A stretch of 5,377 nt of DNA, from contig JABZJR010000051.1 in NCBI GenBank assembly GCA_015257705.1, forward strand, positions 1 to 5,377. The letters are read 5' to 3'. Shown here piece after piece: positions 1 to 5,042 of this stretch (within the stretch, counting starts at the first letter, position 1; each line of letters starts with the position of its first letter). Under the pieces are notes generated by a model. That model did not search any database and was not told the DNA's origin. It saw only the letters and a program-made list of their open reading frames with translations. Origin of the DNA: Nanosynbacter sp. Lineage in GTDB: Bacteria > Patescibacteriota > Saccharimonadia > Saccharimonadales > Saccharimonadaceae. Position numbers and translations under genes: made by a program.

Positions 1-1
1 A

Positions 2-592
2 CTTGATGTGATTTACGTGCTATTTTGGCCGCTTGCTACGCCGATGTCGAAATTGTTGAATCGCTGGTTGGGTAAGGAAACGCCGCAATTATATTCTCAT
101 CAGGAGCTGGAGGAGATTATTCACGAGCACGCCGTCAGGTCTGACAGTCCGGTTGATTATGACGAAAGTCGAATTGCGGCGGGTGCGTTGCAGTTTAGTA
201 AAAAGACGGCTGGCGATTTGGTTACGCCGATGAGCGAGGTTTTTGTCGTGGATTTGGATGACGAGCTGGACGCGACTCTACTCGCTCAGATCAAGCACGC
301 TGGACATTCGCGAATTCCAGTTCAATCTGACGGGGAATTGGTCGGAGTTTTATACGTGAAGGATGTTGTCGGGAAGGATTTGCCGCTACCAATTAGCCAA
401 TTGTACCGCGATAAAATTTACGATATTGACAAGAGGTCGCGCCTGGATACAGTCTTAAGCCGATTTATTCAAACGCACAATCATCTGTTTGTGGTGATGG
501 ACGATGAGACGGAGTTGGGAATTATTACGCTGGAAGACGTGATTGAAGAGATTCTGGACCAAGAGATTGAAGATGAGTATGATGAGGAATAA
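2..592 (+). CDS. CNNM/HlyC-CorC family membrane protein with CBS pair, 3' part only
   Basis: The reading frame is open to the left edge (it reads LDVIYVLFWPLATPMSKLLN from base 2), so the GTG at base 8 is probably internal and the real start lies outside the window. The first residues look like the end of a DUF21/CNNM membrane domain (a hydrophobic segment, then SKLLNRWLG and the acidic helix SHQELEEII). Next come two CBS motifs. The first covers VTPMSEVFVVD to GVLYVKDVV, with the typical HSRIPV turn. The second covers IYDIDKRSRLDTV to LGIITLEDVIEEIL. The family is linked to Mg2+/Co2+ export or divalent-cation balance, with the CBS pair sensing nucleotide and Mg2+ in the cytoplasm. The protein ends in an acidic tail (EIEDEYDEE) straight after CBS2, so the usual CorC_HlyC C-terminal domain is missing. 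Family membership is secure; the transported ion is not shown by the sequence. Confidence 0.88.
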   Translation, partial: LDVIYVLFWPLATPMSKLLNRWLGKETPQLYSHQELEEIIHEHAVRSDSPVDYDESRIAAGALQFSKKTAGDLVTPMSEVFVVDLDDELDATLLAQIKHAGHSRIPVQSDGELVGVLYVKDVVGKDLPLPISQLYRDKIYDIDKRSRLDTVLSRFIQTHNHLFVVMDDETELGIITLEDVIEEILDQEIEDEYDEE

Positions 593-601
593 GATTAAAT
601 T

Positions 602-609
602 GAGGAGGT
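602..609 (+). promoter_or_regulatory. Strong ribosome binding site for the acidic hypothetical gene
   Basis: GAGGAGGT lies 6 bases before the ATG at 616. It is the closest match to the anti-Shine-Dalgarno consensus in the window. This fixes the start of the downstream gene and suggests efficient translation. Confidence 0.8.
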
Positions 610-615
610 CATAAA

Positions 616-1248
616 ATGTTTGAAGAATATAATAATGGAGTGCCTGATAGATTACGACAAGTTACAGCCGAGACAATGTCTCCTGAAGTGCTATATACAC
701 TCGATACTTATCCGGACGTATCGCCGCAGGATGTGATGTATATTGATGAGTCTAGGGTAGAGGGAAGCGGTCGTCTAATTATCAGTAAAGGACAGTCTGT
801 TAAGCTGCTTGAGGAGGCTGATCTGTCTACTTCTGATCTGGTGATATTGATGAGCATATGGCAGAGAAATGACCAGGGGGATTTGTGTCGTGGTATTGTC
901 GCTGATTGTCGATTTTATAGCGGACGCTTTGATGCTGAGTATGGCGATGAAGAGATTGATGATGAAATCTACAATAAGGACGACGAGCAGGTTATTTCTG
1001 CAGTAGTTGATTACGGAGATGATGAAGAAGTCAAGATTTGGGGAGATCCGACGTTTTTTGATGCTGCTAGATATATGGCTGGTTTGGTGGATAATGAGTC
1101 GATAGAGAAAAACGGGGTTGTTGCGGGCAGTCGCGAGATTCAGGACAGCGTGAACGACGGCGAGCCGCGGGAGCGTGTGAACGTTGACTCTTTTTATAAG
1201 CGCGCGCTTAATGGCTTGGCGAAGATAGTTAAAGCTAGGCGAAAATAG
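616..1248 (+). CDS. Acidic hypothetical protein (210 aa)
   Basis: I do not recognise this protein. The start is well supported by GAGGAGGT six bases upstream, and the gene follows the CNNM-type gene by 23 bases, so the two may be cotranscribed. No signal peptide or membrane segment is visible, so it is probably cytoplasmic. Residues 20-100 look globular, with alternating strands such as GRLIISKGQSVKLLEEADL and LVILMSIWQ. Cysteines sit at 91 and 98 (CRGIVADC), which is too few for a metal-site claim. Residues 106-138 are very rich in Asp and Glu (for example DEEIDDE, GDDEE). The last 17 residues reverse the charge and form a probable basic amphipathic helix (YKRALNGLAKIVKARRK). That split, acidic middle and basic tail, could support self-inhibition or binding to nucleic acid or membrane, but this is speculation. 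It may be a lineage-restricted protein. Confidence 0.8.
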   Translation: MFEEYNNGVPDRLRQVTAETMSPEVLYTLDTYPDVSPQDVMYIDESRVEGSGRLIISKGQSVKLLEEADLSTSDLVILMSIWQRNDQGDLCRGIVADCRFYSGRFDAEYGDEEIDDEIYNKDDEQVISAVVDYGDDEEVKIWGDPTFFDAARYMAGLVDNESIEKNGVVAGSREIQDSVNDGEPRERVNVDSFYKRALNGLAKIVKARRK

Positions 1249-1262
1249 CGACCCCTAAGCTG

Positions 1263-1281
1263 GCAGAGTCTGCGATTTTTT
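1263..1281 (+). terminator. Weak terminator-like hairpin after the acidic hypothetical gene
   Basis: GCAG (1263-1266) and CTGC (1270-1273) can pair around a 3-base loop, followed after two bases by six T residues (1276-1281). The stem is only four base pairs, short for an intrinsic terminator. However, it sits 14 bases after a stop codon and just before a new promoter, where a terminator would be expected. Confidence is low because of the stem length. Confidence 0.35.
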
Positions 1282-1303
1282 GAATATTATTTTCAAAAAT
1301 ACC

Positions 1304-1330
1304 TTGACTATTTAAGGTACCTTGTATAAC
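1304..1330 (+). promoter_or_regulatory. Probable sigma-A/70-type promoter of the permease-ATPase-padR-pspC unit
   Basis: TTGACT (1304-1309) matches the -35 consensus in five of six bases, and TATAAC (1325-1330) matches the -10 consensus in five of six. The 15-base spacer is shorter than the ideal 17. TAACAT (1327-1332) would give 17 bases but is a poorer -10. A short spacer with an operator over the -10 is compatible with a tightly controlled promoter. The leader to the GTG at 1368 would be only about 30 bases. Confidence 0.6.
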
Positions 1331-1348
1331 ATAGTACTATGTATAGTA
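1329..1348 (+). promoter_or_regulatory. Overlapping dyads, probable PadR operator
   Basis: ACATAGTACTATGT (1329-1342) is a perfect 14-base palindrome. TACTAT-GT-ATAGTA (1335-1348) is a second inverted repeat sharing its left arm with the first. Together they give three half-sites: ATAGTA at 1331, TACTAT at 1335 and ATAGTA at 1343. The block covers the end of the -10 element and the expected transcription start, the position for a steric repressor. PadR proteins usually bind dyads with ATGT/ACAT arms at their own operon promoter, and a padR gene is third in this operon. Assigning the site to that protein is inference from position and symmetry. Confidence 0.68.
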
Positions 1349-1355
1349 AATCAAC

Positions 1356-1361
1356 AAGGAG
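1356..1361 (+). promoter_or_regulatory. Ribosome binding site selecting the GTG start at 1368
   Basis: AAGGAG lies 6 bases before GTG at 1368. The overlapping ATG at 1366 runs straight into TGA, so it cannot start the gene. The GTG is therefore the start. Confidence 0.75.
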
Positions 1362-1367
1362 CTTAAT

Positions 1368-2657
1368 GTGAGAAGAATTGACATTATTAAACGCGCCGGT
1401 CGAAATTTGGGACAGTCAAAAGGCCGCACGATTTTAACCGCGCTGGCAATTTCAGTTGGAGCGTTTACGATTGGTCTGGCGCTGATGGCTGGAGAAGGCG
1501 GTCGGCTATATACGAACAGTATGGTCGACGCGGCTGGCGATAAAAAATCTGTTTCGGTCTATAAAAAAGTGACCTCGTCGGGACCTGATAGCAATCTTCC
1601 AGAATATAGCGACTCGGAAGATACGGAGAAGGATCAGTCTAAGGCGATAGAAAAATATTCGATGACTGATAACGATGTGAAAAAAATACAGAAAGTTCCG
1701 CACGTAGAAAAAGTGACGCCAGCTTATTCTATGTATGGAGTTTTGTACGCTAAAAGTCCAGCAAGCGACAAAAAATTCGTGCCGAGTGTAACCGTGAAGT
1801 TTGATAAAACTCGAATGAAGTTTGCGGCTGGTGATTTGGACAATTTTATGCCGAAAAAGGGCGAGGTTGTTATTCCGGAATCTTACGTAAAAGAAATGGG
1901 ATTTAGTGATGCAAAATCGGCAATTGGTCAAACGATTACGCTGGGATTGAAAAAAGGAGATTCGTCGAGCAAGAACGCTGACAAAGAAATATCTCTGAAA
2001 GTTGCGGCAGTCGATAAACCTTCGGACACGATTCTATTTTACCAGCCAGCTGTGCGCGTTTCTGTGGATGACGCTAAGGAGATTTACTCCTTCAGTCACG
2101 CTAAAAATTTGCCTAATGAGTATTCTTATGTAATTGCGTCGGTTGATGATGAGAAAAACGTTGAGGCGGTGAAGAGTGAACTTGGTAAGGACTACGTGGC
2201 GTCTTCGGTTCAGGATGTGCGCAAGGCTATGCTGACTTTTGTGAATATGGCCCAAATGGCGCTGATTGGGTTTGGCGGCTTGGCGTTGCTTGCGAGCGTG
2301 TTTGGAATCGTTAATACGATGTACATTTCGGTTTTGGAGCGAACTAGCCAGATTGGGCTAATGAAAGCTTTGGGAATGCGAGGTCGTGATATCGGTAAAA
2401 TGTTCAGGTACGAAGCGGCGTGGGTTGGACTTCTTGGTGGCTTGATTGGCGTTGGTTTGGCGAGTTTGATGTCGCTACTCAATCCTATGATTGCTAATTT
2501 TCTGAAGTTGGAGCAAGGTACGAATTTATTAGTCGTCAATCCTTTGCAAATGGGGCTTTTGATAATCGGGCTGATGATTATGGCGGTATTTTCTGGCTGG
2601 CTGCCGAGCCGCAAGGCAACAAAATTAGATCCAATTGAGGCGTTAAGAACGGAATAG
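1368..2657 (+). CDS. MacB/FtsX-type ABC transporter permease
   Basis: This 429-residue protein has the four-helix MacB layout. A short basic cytoplasmic N-terminus is followed by TM1 at about residues 21-42 (TILTALAISVGAFTIGLALM). A large extracytoplasmic MacB_PCD-like domain covers about 43-290, including the typical AAGDL...GEVVIPESYVKEMGF...IGQTITLGL pattern at about 153-195. The FtsX core then has TM2 at about 296-320, a cytoplasmic coupling loop (ERTSQIGLMKALGMRGRDI), TM3 at about 351-371, TM4 at about 392-413, and the family tail RKATKLDPIEALR. Such permeases are usually mechanotransmitters or exporters of peptides, antibiotics, lipids or lipoproteins. The ectodomain is Lys/Ser/Asp rich with a low-complexity insert at about 66-100. 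No membrane-fusion protein is encoded nearby, as expected for a single-membrane cell. The partner ATPase starts 10 bases downstream. The substrate cannot be read from the sequence. Confidence 0.93.
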   Translation: MRRIDIIKRAGRNLGQSKGRTILTALAISVGAFTIGLALMAGEGGRLYTNSMVDAAGDKKSVSVYKKVTSSGPDSNLPEYSDSEDTEKDQSKAIEKYSMTDNDVKKIQKVPHVEKVTPAYSMYGVLYAKSPASDKKFVPSVTVKFDKTRMKFAAGDLDNFMPKKGEVVIPESYVKEMGFSDAKSAIGQTITLGLKKGDSSSKNADKEISLKVAAVDKPSDTILFYQPAVRVSVDDAKEIYSFSHAKNLPNEYSYVIASVDDEKNVEAVKSELGKDYVASSVQDVRKAMLTFVNMAQMALIGFGGLALLASVFGIVNTMYISVLERTSQIGLMKALGMRGRDIGKMFRYEAAWVGLLGGLIGVGLASLMSLLNPMIANFLKLEQGTNLLVVNPLQMGLLIIGLMIMAVFSGWLPSRKATKLDPIEALRTE

Positions 2658-2667
2658 GAGAATTGTT

Positions 2668-3366
2668 ATGATTGAGCTTAAAAATGTGACGAAAATTTAC
2701 GGCAAAAAGAAGAACCAATTTGTGGCGCTAAATGATGTAAGTTTGCAGATTCCAACGGGCGTGAGCGTGGCGATTTTGGGAAAATCTGGTTCGGGAAAAT
2801 CGACGCTGATGCATGCAATTTCTGGCTTGGATCGACCGCAGCAAGGTCAAGTGATTATTGACGGTCAGGACATTCTGAAATTGAAACAAAAGCAAGTTGA
2901 CGAGTTCCGCGCGAGAAAAATAGGTTTTATTTTTCAGAGTTTCTTTGTTCAGGGCAATGAAAGCGTGACAGATAATGTGAGCTTGCCGCTGGAAATTGTG
3001 AAAATGCCAAGGGGCTTGAGGGAAAGTAAGATCAATGAGGCGCTGAAGGCGGTGGACTTATACGAGAAACGAAAGAATCGTGCGAAGGATTTGTCGGGCG
3101 GTCAGAAGCAACGTTTGGCGATTGCGCGGGCGATTGTCGGTAGTCCTCAGATTATTTTTGCGGACGAACCTACGGGAAATTTGGACAGCGAAACTGGCGC
3201 GAAGGTGGAAGAATTGCTGTTCAATTACAACAAGCAAGAAGGCGCAACGCTGATTATCGTGACGCACGACGTTGACTTGGCCAAGAAATGCGATTATCAA
3301 ATCCTGATCAAAGACGGCAAAATTAAGGGTTCTAACATACCGAAAGAAGGTAAAAGTGGACGTTGA
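2668..3366 (+). CDS. ABC transporter ATP-binding protein, LolD/MacB type
   Basis: This is a complete 232-residue nucleotide-binding subunit that should power the permease encoded just upstream. The motifs are intact and in order: A-loop Tyr11, Walker A GKSGSGKST (38-46), Q-loop Gln90 in FIFQS, signature LSGGQKQR (142-149), Walker B IIFADEPT (162-169) with catalytic Glu167, D-loop NLDS (171-174) and switch His200 in VTHD. The segment after the Q-loop (ESVTDNVSLPLEI) resembles the LolD/MacB/FtsE group (normally TxxENVxLP). AGGAG at 2656-2660 overlaps the permease stop and serves the ATG at 2668. The 3' end overlaps the padR gene by 11 bases, implying coupled translation. The C-terminus is short and Lys/Gly rich (KIKGSNIPKEGKSGR) with no extra domain. 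Confidence 0.95.
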   Translation: MIELKNVTKIYGKKKNQFVALNDVSLQIPTGVSVAILGKSGSGKSTLMHAISGLDRPQQGQVIIDGQDILKLKQKQVDEFRARKIGFIFQSFFVQGNESVTDNVSLPLEIVKMPRGLRESKINEALKAVDLYEKRKNRAKDLSGGQKQRLAIARAIVGSPQIIFADEPTGNLDSETGAKVEELLFNYNKQEGATLIIVTHDVDLAKKCDYQILIKDGKIKGSNIPKEGKSGR

Positions 3367-3700
3367 TAGCTATGCGGAAAGCTTGGCGGTCCAATTGCGA
3401 AAAGGATTTTTGGTTTATTGCGTTTTACTGGTTTGTTCTAATAAAGCGCAGTACGCCGGCGACATTGTTAAGCAGTTGAACGATTCGGACTTAACAGTGG
3501 TCGAAGGTACGATTTATCCGCTGCTGAACAGGCTGCAGAAAGACGGATATCTGCAACACGAATGGCAGGAAAGCGAGCAAGGTCCGCCGCGAAAATATTA
3601 TTCATTGACAAATCACGGCGATCAGTTGATTCATGAACTTAAAGATCGCATAAATATGTTAAATAATTCGCTTGACAACTTAGAGAAAGGAATAAAATAA
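3356..3700 (+). CDS. PadR-family transcriptional regulator
   Basis: This 114-residue winged-helix protein has the PadR pattern: LRKGFLVYCVLLV (14-26), YAGDIVKQL (33-41), VVEGTIYPLLNRLQKDGYL (48-66, recognition helix) and the wing QGPPRKYYSLTNHG (75-88). A C-terminal helix (about 89-112), probably for dimerisation, follows. The short form matches the small subfamily 1 regulators. The GTG start is supported by GAAGG at 3346-3350; the gene begins inside the ATPase gene and ends with a TAATG overlap to the next one. PadR proteins are generally repressors of linked transporter or stress genes, released by ligand binding in the winged-helix/dimer cavity. The likely target is the dyad block before the permease gene, giving autoregulation. 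The inducer is unknown. Confidence 0.93.
   Translation: MDVDSYAESLAVQLRKGFLVYCVLLVCSNKAQYAGDIVKQLNDSDLTVVEGTIYPLLNRLQKDGYLQHEWQESEQGPPRKYYSLTNHGDQLIHELKDRINMLNNSLDNLEKGIK
3683..3691 (+). promoter_or_regulatory. Ribosome binding site inside padR for the pspC-like gene
   Basis: GAGAAAGGA lies inside the 3' end of padR, 8 bases before the ATG at 3700. The stop and start share one base (TAATG), so ribosomes finishing padR can re-initiate. Confidence 0.65.
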
Positions 3701-4977
3701 TGAAGGAAATAACCAGGATTCATCTGGCAAAAACGGCGTTTAGTGTGGAAATTGACGCTAAGAAATCGCTAGAAAAATATCTTAATTCGATTCAGAAAAA
3801 TATGCACGCCGACGCGGAAGCGATGAAGGAAATTGAGGCGCGAATGGTTGAGATTTTAGCCGAGCGTGGCGTGATGAAAGAGGGCGTTATTGGCGATGAT
3901 GACGTTTTGGCGATTAAAAATCAAATGGGCGAGCCGCGTGATTTTTCGGATGATAGCGAGGATCTAACGAATGAATTGGCGGATGCTGGCGAGAAGCCAG
4001 AAAAGCAATTGATGCGCGACACGGACGGGGCTGTCATTGGTGGCGTGTGCGCGGGAATAGCGGCGTACTTTAATATCAATCCGTTGTGGGTGCGACTGAT
4101 TGCAATTGTCTCGCCGTTCGTGACATTCGGTACGATGGTACTGGTTTACCTCGCGATGTGGGTGTCAATGCCGCCAGCAAAAACCGCGTCAGACAAATTA
4201 CGAATGCGCGGGAAGCCGGTAACTTTGGCTGCACTTAAGGAGGCTTCCTCTGATGGAAATTCAACTACGTCTGTCGGAAAAACCCCAATTGCGAAATTTT
4301 TCCAATATTTTATCGGCGCTGTGGTGCTGTTCACGACGCTAGCGATACTGTTTGGGCTGATTGTTGGCGGGGCGCTTGGTGCTTCCATGGTTAATATGCT
4401 CGGCGGTTTGGGAATGCAAATGTGGGCGTGGGGAGTGTGGACTTCCTTGGCAATTGGCGGAATCGCGACGGTTGTATTTGGCGCAATTGTAACGCGTAGC
4501 ATATTCGCTTGGAAGGTCAATCGAATGTCTGTAATCACAATGATCGTGGCGGCATCCGTTGTTTTCATGAGTTTGGCAAGCGCCGCAATATTTAGCGCGC
4601 ACGCTGGCTTGGAATATGCGCGTGAATCGCAGCAGCTCACGAAGAAAGTAAATATCGATATTCCAGATACGACGAATGCCAATTCAATTTTTATTGATAT
4701 GCCAGTGGGGAATGTTTCGCGAATAAATTCTGACAAATTTAAGGTGGAGGCGGAGTTTGTGGATTTGCCAAAGGCGAATAAACCAGAAATTAACGTGCGC
4801 CGCGATGGCGATAAAATCGTGCTGTCCGTTTCCGAGAAGTGTAACGCGATATTCTTTGACGGCTGCTTGAAGTTCTATAAGCCGATAACTGGCTTGAAAA
4901 TTTATACTCCTGCGGGTGTAAATGTTAGCGGTTTGTTCTATCATAACTCGATTGAAGCAGAAAATTCCGAATCTTAG
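3700..4977 (+). CDS. PspC-domain multi-pass membrane protein with N-terminal helical and C-terminal beta-rich domains
   Basis: This 425-residue protein has several parts. Residues 3-82 (ITRIHLAKTAFSVEIDA..LEKYLNSI..EIEARMVEIL..MGEPRDF) form a cytoplasmic helical domain like that preceding PspC in many Bacteroidota proteins, and akin to HAAS/DUF1700 domains found next to PadR genes. Residues 103-158 are a PspC domain (LMRDTDGAVIGGVCAGIAAY, then INPLWVRLI and a hydrophobic segment ending in MWVSMPP). After a polar linker come three hydrophobic helices at about 202-227, 243-266 and 276-299. An extracytoplasmic beta-rich tail (about 315-425, DUF4097-like by eye) contains two cysteines, C381 and C389, that could form a disulfide. 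PspC proteins sense or buffer membrane stress. Its place in a padR operon suggests envelope-stress signalling or protection. The end looks abrupt and may be frameshifted (see findings). Confidence 0.85.
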   Translation: MKEITRIHLAKTAFSVEIDAKKSLEKYLNSIQKNMHADAEAMKEIEARMVEILAERGVMKEGVIGDDDVLAIKNQMGEPRDFSDDSEDLTNELADAGEKPEKQLMRDTDGAVIGGVCAGIAAYFNINPLWVRLIAIVSPFVTFGTMVLVYLAMWVSMPPAKTASDKLRMRGKPVTLAALKEASSDGNSTTSVGKTPIAKFFQYFIGAVVLFTTLAILFGLIVGGALGASMVNMLGGLGMQMWAWGVWTSLAIGGIATVVFGAIVTRSIFAWKVNRMSVITMIVAASVVFMSLASAAIFSAHAGLEYARESQQLTKKVNIDIPDTTNANSIFIDMPVGNVSRINSDKFKVEAEFVDLPKANKPEINVRRDGDKIVLSVSEKCNAIFFDGCLKFYKPITGLKIYTPAGVNVSGLFYHNSIEAENSES

Positions 4978-4987
4978 GCCCATGCAT

Positions 4988-5016
4988 TTGAATGATTTTA
5001 CCGCTAATGCTACACT
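4988..5016 (+). promoter_or_regulatory. Possible promoter for uppP
   Basis: TTGAAT (4988-4993) and TACACT (5011-5016) are spaced by 17 bases, and TG at 5008-5009 makes an extended -10 (TGCTACACT). Transcription would start near 5023, giving a leader of about 20 bases that still includes the GAAAGG ribosome binding site at 5025-5030. The match is good, but the same bases can also be read as the displaced coding end of the pspC-like gene. The two readings are not mutually exclusive. Confidence 0.5.
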
Positions 5017-5042
5017 TGAAGGATGAAAGGTAATTTTTAAGC

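Noticed and set aside
8..10. GTG at base 8 as the true start of the CNNM-type gene
   Set aside because: The frame continues to the left edge with sequence that fits the family, and the membrane domain would be missing if translation began here.
1301..1318. MerR-type operator (ACCTT...AAGGT)
   Set aside because: The arms resemble MerR-family dyads, but in those promoters the dyad lies between the -35 and -10. Here the -35 itself lies inside the dyad, and no MerR gene is nearby.
1506..1931. Minus-strand open frame of 141 codons opposite the permease gene
   Set aside because: It lies wholly inside a well-supported gene, its product is rich in Phe, Arg, His and Ile without any domain pattern, and it has no ribosome binding site. 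It is a shadow of the coding strand.
4146..4736. Minus-strand open frame of 196 codons opposite the pspC-like gene
   Set aside because: It is long, but it mirrors a strongly supported membrane protein gene. Its Ala/Ile/Thr/Pro-rich content is what the antisense of hydrophobic codons gives, and it has no family pattern.
4973..4979. Programmed +1 ribosomal frameshift at the pspC stop (TCT TAG G)
   Set aside because: The P-site tRNA would have to re-pair from TCT to CTT, a poor match, and no upstream Shine-Dalgarno-like stimulator at the usual spacing is evident. A simple indel or error is more likely if the frames really join.
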